64,000 nucleotides of DNA, taken from Anaspis maculata. Taxonomy: Eukaryota > Arthropoda > Insecta > Coleoptera > Scraptiidae. The translations under genes were made by a program, and so were the position numbers. Shown one piece after another: positions 20,382 to 31,321 of this stretch (position 1 is its first letter; every line of letters starts with the position of its first letter). The stretch is from positions 47,545,257-47,609,256 of the forward strand of contig OX421965.1 in assembly GCA_949128115.1 (NCBI GenBank), given 5' to 3'. Under the pieces are notes generated by a model, which searched no databases, had not been told where the DNA came from, and was given only the letters and a program-made list of their open reading frames with translations.

Positions 20382-21890
20382 ACAATTCAGCTATTTTAGC
20401 TTGCAGTGTGGAGGTAGGACTAGGTATCGAATCAAGCCATTATTTAACCAGTTTGACATGTGTACATAATACGAGTACATACTTAAACATACAGGGTGGC
20501 CCAACGAAAACGAAACAGACAAATTTTTGGGCACTTGACTTCATCTGTTTGTATTCTGTGAAGCCCACCGCATGTACGGGTCAAAAACACGCGAAGGAAA
20601 AATCAATAAGTGTATTGGGAATTGAGCGTGCGGTATTCAACTTCACCACATGGTTGAAAGATGTCGCTAGCGATGTAATTTACACGTTGAAAGTTCGAGA
20701 GGTAGTGTAAAACGGTTTAGTTGTATTCTTTCTTCTTTCGTTACTCTCCACTCCCAAGAACAAGCGTTATACATGCACTCCGCGCTCCGAGGTGCTGCGA
20801 TATCCTTATGGCCTCATGCGCCAGTGTCGGGCCGGGCCCCTGCATATTATTATGATCGTCGCGTGCGGTATCCTCCCCTCCGTCAAAATTAAACGTTTTA
20901 ATCGTCGGAGCCCCGTGCTTATTAAGTGGGTATTTCACATAGACGGCGTTCGAATTTGAATGCGCCGACGCCTGATTGCCAAAATGTCTATAGCCATCGT
21001 GGCACAGCCTAGCCCGCCATCGAAGGGATTCCCATCTATGTCGCGGTACTATGAATATGCGAATTGCCCGGTCCGCATCAAGCTTTCCATTATAGGGAGC
21101 CGCGTGCTCGCAACAGTTGGATTTTGCACCTGTGCGCACCTACTTCACTTTTGCTCCGGGGTTAATTGCTTTGTACGTTGAGAGGCGGGCTTTGCCAGGG
21201 AGTTTTTTAAGCTAATGCAAGAGCTGTTGGACCGTGTGTGTATCGCCGAGTAACCGGGGTAAACCTGAGTGCGTCCTTTGCCTTCGAAGAGATTGTATAA
21301 TTTCATATCCATGGGGTTGGAACCCTTCACACAGAACGCTGCCTTTTGGAACAAGAACCTGCATCGAGCCCTCGTTATCCGTCGCCGATAAAGTCCTATC
21401 GACTGTGTAGGTGCCCCCGTGCACCAAGTTAGGTCAAGTTAAGTTAAGTTAAGTTGAGTCGATCACAACACTCTCAAGAACTCTATCATCTGACAAGAAG
21501 GAGTGAAGTAAGCAGTTCCAAAAATAGGAAAATGGACGAAGTCAGGAACACCGGCGCAGGAAGCGTGGATGTATCGGACATCCGCACCTGCGGTTCGGGG
21601 GTGAAAGGCGGAGTCTAGGTGAACCGTGCGCTTGTCGGCCCCAGTGCTTGGAGGGAACAACCATCAAACATCCAGGCACCACATTGCGGCTCGGTGAGTC
21701 CGGCTGGTTCTCTCTTAGGAGAGGGGTACAATAGGCCCAATAATAAGGCCTACGTGCCAGGTTAAACTACGTGCTATGTTCCATCCGAAAATGGAATTCA
21801 GAAGTAGAAAAATTATTCCATTTAAAAAAGTTGAATCAGATGTGAGTATAATGGGTTGTCTATTAATCCAGGGAAAGAGAAAGCTGGAGA
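20382..21890. other. family X remnants and unrecognised sequence
   Basis: 20382-20430 and 21843-21880 belong to family X. Between them lies GC-richer DNA (20740-21730) with no convincing domain. It contains an ACAGGGTGGCCCAACG end at about 20492 and an (AAGTT)n tract at 21428-21456. A 132-codon minus frame at 20741-21139 has no recognisable motif. Confidence 0.4.
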
Positions 21891-23506
21891 TATTTCAGTA
21901 GGCAGGTCTAGGCATGTAATGGTCCATTTAAAATCATGTGCCTCAAAACACAAACGCTTCGCCTCTGCCGTTTCAAAATTGCTAGAATAGTAAGTTCCTG
22001 ACTTGAAATATGTATAACGTGACGCTTAACTGGAAATAAAAGCTAATTTTATAATGGCCTCCGATAACAGTTCCATCTGACTTTAACTTCTCAGCTCCGT
22101 TCCCATCGGATTTATGTTTGCGAATCACGCAATACCGATCTTTATTATCATTGAAAGGAATACCTACTCCCTGTATCTAGTTCTTTTTTATGGCGGGGCT
22201 ATATCAAATGTAGGTAATTAAATACCTACGAGGGAATAAAAGTTGAACGTAAAAATATGAAATAAAAAAAAATAACATAAAAAAAAACCTTATGTCTATA
22301 AAATAAAAGTCTATAAAACTAACTATACCGCGAGGGTAGTGAGTGTACACAATGTACATAAATACCATGGTGCAGAACTGAAGGGAAGCTTTTATTATGA
22401 TTTATGAGCGATGTTTCCTTCTGATTAAATTTTTATCTTGATACAACATAAAGTGAAGCGTAATTGAAAGTTGTTTACCTCAAGACGGAAATTAAAGGCT
22501 TCGAGGAAAAGCGTGGCGAAACCGTCAGGTAATGACCCTTAAAAAGAGAATTGCAGGTTCAGTGGGGTGAAAAAAGATTGCTCTTCTCATGCCCAGCCAA
22601 ACGTTATGTTTCTAATATAATGGATATGCGTCGGAATTCCAGGTCGACAACCTAGCCGCACGATATGATGACCGAATGGAAAAGTATAACATCATCCCCC
22701 TTGATACTCGTAATATAATCTTTATCGCACTTGCTCTTATTGGCAGGACGTCAGTAATAAACATCATAGCACTGAATAATTCATGTCACATGCGAACTAA
22801 CGAGTCTTCAACATGAATTTCCCAAATCCCAATACGTGCGTGTACTTTTCTGGCGGCGTCACTGATGGATTTCCTGGAAATCTTTGTACTTCGGTTAGTT
22901 GAAAGTGGGTAGTGATAAATTGAAAATTTTTGATCAGCGATATTGACCCTGCGTTTACCACCCAATTGTGAATGAAAATGAGCAATTCAAGTTGGCCTTT
23001 GTTAGCTTTTAAAGCTTGTCAAATATTGAAAGGGTATTTTGTGCGAAGCGCAGTGAGAGCGGAACCTATCGAGGAGCTTTCGGACCCGTGAAAATGAAAT
23101 CAAATTAAAAACAAACAAAAGATGAGAGCTCTTACGCCCACTTTCTTTTTCACTTAGGTACTATCCGAAATGTAGATCTGTATAGTACGTATCGAGGTAT
23201 TCTGAAGTCGTAAAAAGGGCCATAAATAAAGATCTTGTTTCTTGCTCCAAGACCAATTCAAGACTGAATGAATATTTTTTTTCTTTATTTCTTTCTTTCA
23301 TACCTACTAATAATACTAATCCTACTATGCGGTCACTTTGAGTTCAGTTGTGTATATGTAGATAACATTCAGGGTGCACTCAGGTAACCGTTCCAAAAAT
23401 TCATAAAGGACCTTCATTGTTTAGTGATAAATACTTATTAGTTTTGCTGGTAGAATTTATTTATGGCCTTTTTTACAACTCCAGAATATCTCGATATGTA
23501 CTATAT
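21891..23506. other. no gene recognised
   Basis: AT-rich, with short frames only and A-rich tracts at 22250-22330. I see no motif or repeat shared with the rest of the window. Confidence 0.5.
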
Positions 23507-23985
23507 TGTTACGTATTTCGCGTATGGGTTCGAATATAATTGAGACTATCGTTTTTAAACACACACTGTTTATTTCTGCGTACTACAATAAATACACGCC
23601 AACAATTATCTACTTGGAATATAGCTGTGATTATCGCTCGCTTATTCGCTCGCTGTCTCTTCCAATTCAATACTGACTGTACACTGTTGGACGGTGCTTT
23701 TATATGCCCCCGAATCGCGTTCCCGAGCTTTCTATCATCTTCCAGCAATTTCCATAGTGGCCCGGCATATGCGGTTTCTTGACCACTCCTGAAAAATCAC
23801 ACACACCTTTCGCGTGCTTTCTGTGTGTTCTGGAATCTGCACCTCCGCCAAAGTGGACAGATGTGTCTCGATCGAACGTTGGAGTCTCAAAATTGCGTAT
23901 ACTTCTGGAATGCACCAGATCGCTCCGCACTGCTACAATGCGATCTAATGGATGTATGGCGCGATGTGACGGAGAAAAAGTGTCT

Positions 23986-24056
23986 GCCCTGAGCGGGACT
24001 CGAACCCGCGTCTTCCATTTGCCGGATGGATACTCTGACCACTAAGCTATCGGGGA
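23986..24056 (-). repeat. tRNA-like sequence in the 3' LTR of the TRIM-like element
   Basis: The minus strand starts TCCCCGATAGCTTAGTGG (A box included). It has a 5-bp anticodon stem TCCAT/ATGGA with a 7-base loop, and a perfect T-arm GCGGG/CCCGC around the B box GGTTCGAGTCC. Acceptor pairing keeps 5 of 7 pairs. The 5' half resembles tRNA-Asp. A C instead of U before the anticodon position argues against a working tRNA. Confidence 0.7.
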
Positions 24057-24099
24057 GACAACAGTTCCTCCGCCACATGCCCACATGAGAGCCGCCACA

Positions 24100-24311
24100 G
24101 TACTCCCCCTCCAGAGACGTCGTTCGTCTCGTATGTCATCCATGTTCACCGTTCTTATAAACCGTTGTTCGGTACCCCCCAGCTAGGGCGACGGATAGGA
24201 CGTGGGTGGACGTAAGCAGAGAAGTGGCGGTGCTGTTCAATTGTTCGCTGTTACTTGTTTATTTAAGTAGCGTGTTGCGTGCGTGTTATTGTTGTTAGGG
24301 GTCACCATTTA
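24100..24311 (-). other. interior of the TRIM-like element (PBS and PPT)
   Basis: The primer-binding-site-like TGGTGACCCC begins at 24307 on the minus strand and the polypurine tract lies at 24103-24113. There is no coding capacity, which is the defining trait of TRIMs. Confidence 0.6.
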
Positions 24312-24340
24312 TGGCGCGATGTGACGGAGAAAAAGTGTCT

Positions 24341-24411
24341 GCCTTGAGCGGGACTCGAACCCGCGTCTTCCATTTGCCGGATGGATACTCTGACCACTAA
24401 GCTATCGGGGA
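24341..24411 (-). repeat. tRNA-like sequence in the 5' LTR of the TRIM-like element
   Basis: It differs from the copy at 23986-24056 by one base in the acceptor region (CTTGA for CCTGA on the + strand). A and B boxes, anticodon stem and T-arm are intact. Confidence 0.7.
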
Positions 24412-24521
24412 GACAACAGTTTCACCGCCACATGCCCATATGAGAGCCGCCACAGATGGAAGAATCCAAATCCAGAAAGATCCCGTGTTTACCAGTATGC
24501 ACGGAACAGTCGCTCGTAACA

Positions 24522-25897
24522 ATATCTATACGTATTATCTTCTAAAATAAGTATCGTGTGAAAATTTAATATTCTAAACAATCTATAAATAGGTCTGATG
24601 AAGGATCAATAGACACAAAAAAAGACACCACCCCATTCACCCACTGTATATACTTACGTACATGAGAAAATACTGTGACGCAATCACTAAAGGAGGGCTA
24701 TTATTCCAGATATAATTCCCTTTTGAAATATCACGTAATTATCACGGCTTTTGTTCTGGAAGCACGAAAATTTATTGTAGCCCATATACCATCAAGTCTC
24801 CATTGAAAGCGTTTTCATTTCACTTTTCCATTGTTTGCTGGGTTTTTCACGCCGTTTCTTGACTTTTTGCTCCCAATTGATAATACTAGACAGCAACCAA
24901 TTTTCTATTGTTGGTTTTGCAGGTTCGTGTATAGGTAGGTATCCACAGGAATGGAAAATCGGAGATAGCGCAACGCAATCAGAGTGACCTCATCTGGCAG
25001 TTTCCCAAGTGCCCGGTCTGGATAACAGCTGAAATTTCAAAGCCCACCCTATCGTGTTTAAAATAAAGTGCGCACACAATGTTTTCTGGACATGTTATAA
25101 AAACCGCGATATTAATTTCGATAACAACAGCACTGATGTCACTTAACGCCATCCTCTCCGGCCATCCTCTCCGTTGTCATGAACGGATGGCTACATCCCG
25201 TTAGTAAATTAATTCCGAGAGCATGCCTCTTCTCCCTGGAAAACAGAGCGATGTACCTGTTGTACCCCTCCTATAAAAGGGGATCGGGTGGTGGGACTTA
25301 ATTCGTGGCGGCTGGCTTCGTGATTTATGGGAGTTATATGGCAATAAACACCATATCAAAGACTACGTAGGTATATACGCTTATTTTTAGCTCATTTTCA
25401 TAGGAAATCCGCTATTAGCCGCGCTTTGAAGTCCGTCCGTCCGTCCTGTAGTTGAACTCCTCCTAAACGAGAAGTCGTAGCGGTATCGCGTTTTTTGCAA
25501 ATTAATGCTAATTGTCTGGGGATGGGAATAGACCCAAAAATGTTGGTTCGGCCGCATGATTGCAAGAAAAAAGCTTAAAATGGTTACAAGTCGGTATTAA
25601 ACGCTACAGTGTGAACTTCTACATCGGGGAATCTTGCGAAGCGTTCAAGATACACGCATCCAGCGAATGAAATATGCAGAAAGTAATGGATACATTTTTA
25701 GTGGAAGAATCATTTTGATTCCTTCATTGCTAGAGAAGATACCGTTTTTATAAGAAGCGGATTCCTCCTCGCGATTCCACAAAGTAAAACTTATGTGTAT
25801 TGACTGCAGTGTAAACTTCAATATTGAGACATTTTGACAGCAAGACAGTTTCTTCTCGGACGCTCGAAGCACGTTCAACCACCTGGCCATGCTGCTT
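24522..25897. other. no gene recognised; repeat fragments
   Basis: 25230-25330 (CCCCTCCTATAAAAGGGG, then GGTGGGAC and GGCTTCGTGA) recurs in diverged form at 30735-30785. 25386-25510 is a fragment of the GTCCGTCC repeat (TTAGCTCATTTTC, then GTCCGTCCGTCC and GAACTCCTCCTAAAC), matching 39342-39440. The TATAAAA at 25273 has no evident gene behind it. Confidence 0.5.
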
Positions 25898-26229
25898 TAT
25901 ACCGGGTGGCCCAGGTTTTGGTAGAAATTTTTCTAGAGTCGATAGAGAATCAAAAAGAATCCTTAATTTTCCACAGGAATTCTTCCATGTCTGTAGTGTG
26001 TTTAAAGTAAATATCACGATTTTTTATAAAGTAGTGTATAGACAGAAGAACATCGATATTTAATCAAAAAGAAGATGAACTGTCCTCAAGACTATATATC
26101 TGAAGCGCATAATAACGGAGCTATAAGCCTTCAAAGTTGACTAAAAAATTTCATTTTTTCCGAATAACTTTTGAACCATTAGACCGATTGAACCCAAATT
26201 TTGCACAGATCTTTGTCAAATACATATAC

Positions 26230-26792
26230 TAAGCTAGTACTCAGAATGAATTCCTTGGGAATTGTTCAGTGGCGTAGGTGAGAGGGGGTGGACCTCTTTT
26301 CACCCAGATATTTTTGACGCCACTGAATATTTCCGGAAAAGGTTTTTCAGCGATTGGACCAACCGTTTTCGAGATATTTCAGTTTGAATGAATAAAAACA
26401 CTTAATTAAATCAGCACTTTCGTACCACTTTTTGAAACCAAGACACTTATGAGGCTCCAAAGATCGCTCAATAAAAAAAATGTGATTCACATAACATCAT
26501 TTTTAAAATTGCTTTTTGAAAAATAGCGTTCTTGATTATAATATCTCGACGGAGGAGGTGCCGATTTAATTGAGGGTTTTTGTTCATTCAAAGTGAAATA
26601 TCTAGAAAACGGTTCCTCCAATCATGGGAAAATCACGGAGGTTTTCCCTCCAAATTGACCGGAAAATCCAAAAAATTGATCATTTGAAAAAAAATTTAGT
26701 GGCGTCGAAGATATCTGGTTAAAAAGGGGCTCACCCCCTTTCATCTACGCCACTGAACAATTTTCAACAAATTCATTCTGAGTACTAGCTTA
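26230..26792. mobile_element. foldback element, 563 bp
   Basis: It starts TAAGCTAGTACTCAGAATGA and ends with the exact inverse. The arms of about 240 bases include CAGTGGCGTAGGTGAGAGGG and CAACCGTTTTCGAGATATTT with inverted partners. The CAGTGGCG block resembles a hAT end, so the foldback may contain hAT-derived ends. It sits at the inner edge of the 25898 foldback. Confidence 0.8.
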
Positions 26793-26904
26793 CTACGAAG
26801 CAGGACAACTTGACGCCGGCAATCTTGACGCGAGTCAACTTGACACGGGATAACTTGACGCCAGAAAAACTTGACGGAGTTGAGAGTTATTACAATTTCG
26901 GGAC

Positions 26905-28092
26905 TCTAGTTGGCCAATTTGTACCTTTTTGTCCTCCAATTGTCCCCCTTGTGTGTTTCCTGAGGTTTTCTGAACTAGCAAGCTTTTCCCAATGACTTCA
27001 GTTGTATTTTGCTGTATAGTTCAAAGTCGCATTGGGGGTGATGAGCCCCCTGCTTGTGTCTTCGTGTTTTCTCGGAACTGTACTGGAGCCACTTTGTTTC
27101 TCCATACTTACCTAGTGTTGTTAAGAACCCTAATAGCCCTGTCGATGACCTCTTTCCTTGTGTTTTCATGTGAAGCTCTAAATTCTATCGAGCCCCCTTG
27201 TATTTTCTTGTGCTTTGGAACCCTGCCGGCCTCCATTATTTCTTGCTGGGTCAATCTGGACCCAAATGGGCCATGTGTCTATGGTAATGCTTCCAGCCCC
27301 GCAATAAACTCTATTTTGTCTTTTTATGTCTTGGAATCATAGCAGCCCTCATCGTGTCTTGCTATGTTTATCGGGGGCCCAACGGACCCTCTTTGTTTGT
27401 ATTCGTCGTTTTGAGCCCTGAGAAGCCCCCTCGTGTCTTCATGTGGTGTTGTGTGGAGTCCTGATGAACCCTCTTGCATCTCCTGATGTTTTTAGTCCTA
27501 TATGGCGCCCCTATTAAGCTTTGCTTTCTCAATCGGGGCTCAAAAAGGCCTTTTTGTGTCTTTACGTGTCATTTCGCCAATGAGCCCCCTCATGCTTTCT
27601 ATGGTTTTCGGAAATAGCGAGCCCCCTATGCTCACGTTTTTTATGTTTTGGAGTTCTAGCGACCCATTATGTCTTGCTGTCTCAATCGGAAGCCCCTTCT
27701 GTCTTTATGCATCGTTTTGTGCTCCGATGACCTCCTTGCCTTGTATTTTCTTGACGGATTTGGAACACTATCGGCCCCTTTGTATCTTTTTTCACTTTGG
27801 AGCCTTACCGGCCTCCTATGTGTCCTTTTGTGTCATTTCGAGCCCCAATGAAACCTTCAATGTTTTCTCAAGGTTTTCGGAACTCTAAACGAGCCCGCTC
27901 TTGTTTTATTGTGCTTTGAAGTTCTAGAGGCCCTCATTGTGTTCTGCTGTGTAATTTGGAGTCCCAATGAACCCCCTTGGATCTTTATGTGTCGTTTTGA
28001 GCTCTGATAAACTCTCTTGTGCCTTCAAGTTGCTTTCGGAATTCTCCTCTTATATCTTCATTATTTTGTGTGGAACCGTGATGAATCCCTTG
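26905..28092 (+). repeat. GTGTCTT/GAGCCCC minisatellite, long array
   Basis: Diverged units of about 60-80 bases (CCCCCTTGTGTCTTC, TTTTGGAGCCCC, CTGATGAACCC) repeat for about 1.2 kb and continue at 29218-29900 beyond the hAT insertion. Open frames of 100-128 codons here are compositional. Confidence 0.7.
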
Positions 28093-28100
28093 CATCTACC

Positions 28101-29209
28101 CAGTGGCGGACTAAGGGGATTGGAGGCCCGGGGCGGAATTGTGAGATGGGGCCCCTAAGGAGTGAAAGTTGAGAATATAAAGGGGGGCTGGCAGACTTTT
28201 TGGCCCGCCCTGCCCCGCCGTAATCGAGGAAAAGCCTAAGGAACAAAAAATGAGTTGTTAACTTGACTATAAAACACACAGTAGCGCAGTCAGAATTTGA
28301 GGGCGGAGAGGGCAAAGGCAACGGCGAGGGTGCAAGTCAGGGAAAAGTAGCGCCGCAGACGAAATTTTTTGGGCATAATAATAATGATGCTGATGATAAT
28401 CGGTATATTTCATGCGTTATACGATTTCGGTTTTTGACGTTTTCAGCAAAATTACTTGATAATCAAACTTCTTTCCAGAAAAGTCTTGCGCTTCTTGAAA
28501 ATTTTTGCCAGAATTTTTTTCTGTATCGGTTTAGTGTGGGATGGAGTGCCGTGGGCGGTTGGGAGGTAGGGGAGTGGGGTCACTCGCCGACTTTCGCCCC
28601 CCTTGGCTATGCCACTGATCACCCCAGTACCTACAAGAAGTTTTCGGTTCCAGCTTTGGATGTTGAATTGGATTTGAACTGTTGACTTGATGCTAAAACC
28701 TACTCGTATATACAAAATTAGGAATAATGTGAATTTCTACTACCTGCAGCGCGCAGACAAGATAATTTTGTTGTTTTGTTTTTTCTTCCTTTGAAAAAAA
28801 AAAGATCTGAAAATGATGAAAAAATACAAAATTTCAAAACTCTTGAGGCCCCTGGCACTGTGATATCCGGGGCCGGGGCCCCTAGAGCCTAAAGTGAAAA
28901 TAATTCGCAGGGATTCCGTGATACAGACACACCTCTATTGCCTGTGTGTAGACAAGTAGGCCCCCAAACCTGTTGTCATGGGGCCTGCCAAGGTAATTTT
29001 AAAATGGAAAAAATAGGAAAACAATGTTTCTCACCTAAGTAATATTGAAAACAAAATGATCATTGAAGGAAAAAATTGAAATTTTTGGATTTTATCCCTT
29101 TTTTTTGGTATTTTTTACAAGCAATAGGAATTGGAGGCCCCATCAGATGATTGAGGCCCCGAGGCCCGGGGCGGACCGCCCCCACCGCCCCCCCCTTAGT
29201 CCGCCACTG
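28101..29209. mobile_element. hAT non-autonomous element, 1109 bp, perfect 8-bp TSD
   Basis: Perfect 18-bp terminal inverted repeats, CAGTGGCGGACTAAGGGG, close both ends. CATCTACC is duplicated exactly at 28093-28100 and 29210-29217. An 8-bp duplication plus a CAGTGGCG end is diagnostic of hAT. No transposase frame remains; the interior carries GGGGCCC-rich and AT-rich segments. The intact ends suggest a recent insertion into the minisatellite. Confidence 0.93.
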
Positions 29210-29217
29210 CATCTACC

Positions 29218-29900
29218 TATGTTTTCGATCTTAGCGGCCCCTATTGTGTCTCACTTTGTCAAACGGAGCCCCAGTGAATCTCTTTTTGTTTTGATGTATC
29301 GTTCCAACTCCCGATGAGCCCCCATTTCTTAGTCGCCGGCGGCCTTGACGTCAGGACAACCTGACGCGGCGCGGGGACAGCTTGGCGAGAGACAAAATAA
29401 TGCTAGAGGCTATAATTTAGAGAGTTCTAGTTGGTCAGTTTTTGTCTTGCTGTGCACTTTGGAGTCCCGATGGGCCCCTTTCAGAATTCTATAGAGCCAC
29501 ATTTTATCTCCTCAGATTTTGTAGTTCTAGTGTTGTTTCGAGTCCCGATGTGCCTCTTGTGTTTTCTTGAGTTGTTCGGAGCTCTAGCGAGCCCCCTTGT
29601 GTCTTCCTATGAGCCCACGGGATCAGTTTTTTGAACCTATGGTACCTGACTATAATGAGCCGTTATATCGTTTCATAGCTCTCAAAATCTCGAAAAGCCC
29701 CTTTTTGCTTTTCGTGTTGTTCATAGCCCCCATTGGACCCCATTGTGTTTCCAATGGTGTATGAACCCCTGCTGAGCCCCTTGCATTTTTTTATTTACAT
29801 CTAGTAAGGCATATCCATTGTGCCTTCGCTTGGTATTAGAAGGTCTATCGGGCCCTCTTGCATTTTTACAATCTTAGTAGACACCTTTGTGTCTTCATGT
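29218..29900 (+). repeat. GTGTCTT minisatellite, continuation
   Basis: This is the array resumed after the hAT insertion, with CTTGACGTC-type boundary sequence embedded at 29340-29400. Confidence 0.6.
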
Positions 29901-30302
29901 GATATACGTCTGCTGCTTTATAAAAATTCCTGGCGTTAAGTTGTCCGGCGTCAAATTGTCCCGCGTCAAGTTGTCCCGCCGTCAAGTCGGTCGCTTTAAA
30001 ATTCTTGGCGTCAAGTTGTCCCGCGTCAAGCTGTCATGTACGCGCTTACTATGGATTCTACTAGCTTACTATGTAGGTATTTGACAAATATCTGTGCAAA
30101 ATTTGGGTTCAATCGGTTAATGATTCAAAAGTTATTCCAAAAAAAAAACAAAATTTTTTGCTCAACTTTGAAAGCTTATAGCTCCGTTATTAGGCGCTTC
30201 AGAATTTTCAGCTAATATAGTTTTCAGAAGAGGTCTTCTTCTTTTTTGATTTTCTATCGACCCTGAAAATTTTTCTACTAAAACTTGGGACCAGCCTGTA
30301 TA

Positions 30303-31055
30303 GACGCATCTTGTATTCAAGAATATTCCCGCCCTAAGATACCTTGAGGTTCTCGTCGCTTCCATTGTCGTTCCGGTATATTTCCTTGGATGTAGTCCAT
30401 CCTGAGAGCTCTAGAAAAGTCCATGGGCTTCGCGAATATTCGTGATCTGCAACGAATTCCGTGAAAACACCTTTTGGGATACCATCTTGGGTGGAACTTT
30501 ACTGATTTTCTGATTTCTTCCCAACTTTTTCAACCGAAATTATGACCGTGATTTGTAAGGCCCATATTATTTTCGAAATTTGCATTGAACTGTAACTATA
30601 GGAAAGGAATCATGCGATTCATTAGTCCAAAGTTGTTGAAGTGGATCAAGTCCAAGTGCCGGATGAAACTACTTAGTACATACTTACATGGCATATTTTC
30701 CTCAGAAATCCATAATCCTCATCCACGAACCCCTTCTAGGGATCGGACGGTGGGACAGTTCATTCATGGTTGACTTCGTGAATGAAATGATAAAGGAGTG
30801 ATGGAACGCACTTTTCACGGCGAGCGCGATCCGTCGCGTCCTATTATTACTACACGCATTTTTCCCCTGACGTAAGTGAGGCTTTGGTCACATTTTATCG
30901 TTCATCAGTAAACGCGATTGTTCAGGTAAAAGCACGACCAGCCGCGATCCATCAATTGGGATTTTCGGAAAGGGAACTGGGGGGGGGGGAGGTTAAGTCG
31001 AAAAATCGACCGCGCGCTTGACATGTGTGCAATTTCGCGTTCTGCTCGCTAGTCG
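30303..31055. other. no gene recognised
   Basis: 30735-30785 resembles 25270-25320. A 10-base G run lies near 30980. Nothing coding was recognised up to the Gypsy target site. Confidence 0.5.
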
Positions 31056-31060
31056 CTATT

Positions 31061-31321
31061 ATAAGCAATCTTTTGTGTAGGTGCGCAAATGATGTAACAC
31101 AGCACTCGGGTACAAATCTCTCAATCCTTTTATTTTATTTTCCACAATCACATGAGCTAAATGTTTACGAGTACCGGTGACGCCATGTGCTCATCCTCTG
31201 CTCTCGAGGTCGGGGATCGGGGCGCGTCCGCTGGTTCCGACGACTCTCGCAGTCTTGCCAACTGCGCTCCCCACCTGGACAGGACCGACTTTAGCGTGCT
31301 AGGCCCTTCGTGTCGCTCACA
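31061..31321 (-). repeat. 3' LTR of the Gypsy element
   Basis: Identical to 37078-37338. On the minus strand an AAATAAAATAAAAGG stretch (about 31132-31147) may serve as polyadenylation signal or TATA-like element. Confidence 0.95.

Larger units (their letters stand above)
23957..24454 (-). mobile_element. TRIM-like miniature LTR retrotransposon with tRNA-like LTRs
   Basis: Two 143-bp direct repeats, 23957-24099 and 24312-24454, flank a 212-bp interior. In minus orientation each repeat starts TGTGGCGG and ends CGCGCCA, the TG...CA of an LTR. Four bases inside the 5' LTR lies TGGTGACCCC, the start of a tRNA-Trp-type primer-binding site as in some Ty3/Gypsy clades. Directly before the 3' LTR is a polypurine tract, GGAGGGGGAGT. 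GATGTA and GATGGA flank the unit as a probable 6-bp target duplication with one mismatch. No protein is encoded, so it depends on a partner element. It is inserted within the larger solo LTR. Each LTR carries a 71-nt tRNA-like sequence. Confidence 0.7.
23507..24521 (-). mobile_element. solo LTR (TGTTACG family), copy B, with target duplication
   Basis: It runs from TGTTACG at 23507 to CGTAACA at 24521, flanked on both sides by ATAT, which fits a 4-bp duplication (weak evidence, as ATAT is common). On the minus strand a TATAAAA box (23698-23704) precedes an AATAAA signal (23569-23574), giving the transcription direction. Removing the 498-bp insertion at 23957-24454 leaves about 510 bp. No internal gag-pol sequence is attached, so it arose by LTR-LTR recombination or is a fragment. 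Confidence 0.8.
26796..30059. mobile_element. composite repeat block bounded by CTTGACGC/GCGTCAAG arrays
   Basis: The left edge (26800-26880) repeats CTTGACGC-like phrases five times. The right edge (29935-30035) repeats GCGTCAAGTTGTCC-like phrases in inverse sense. A partial duplicate of the left edge occurs at 29335-29450. CTAGCTTACTA flanks the block at 26786 and 30060, which may be a target duplication. The interior is GTGTCTT minisatellite plus one hAT MITE. No gene. Confidence 0.6.
25898..30302. mobile_element. foldback element split by nested insertions
   Basis: The left arm 25898-26235 begins TATACCGGGTGGCCCAGGTT. The right arm 30060-30302 ends with its inverted equivalent (...GGGACCAGCCTGTATA). 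The arms share GCTTATAGCTCCGTTAT and AAATTTTGCACAGAT blocks in inverted orientation. Everything from about 26236 to 30059 is foreign: a second foldback, then a CTTGACGC-bounded block containing a hAT MITE. The end resembles the ACAGGGTG-type termini elsewhere. Confidence 0.7.

Noticed and set aside
20741..21139. 132-codon minus-strand frame
   Set aside because: Low-similarity composition, no motif, not followed by a splice donor.
23986..24411. Two functional tRNA genes
   Set aside because: The base before the anticodon position is C, acceptor pairing is incomplete, and both copies sit in the direct repeats of a retroelement.
25260..25290. Core promoter from the TATAAAA at 25273
   Set aside because: It lies in a sequence repeated at 30735 without the TATA, and no gene follows.
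27502..27888. 128-codon frame and neighbours in the GTGTCTT array
   Set aside because: Composition comes from the minisatellite; overlapping frames of similar length and no domain.
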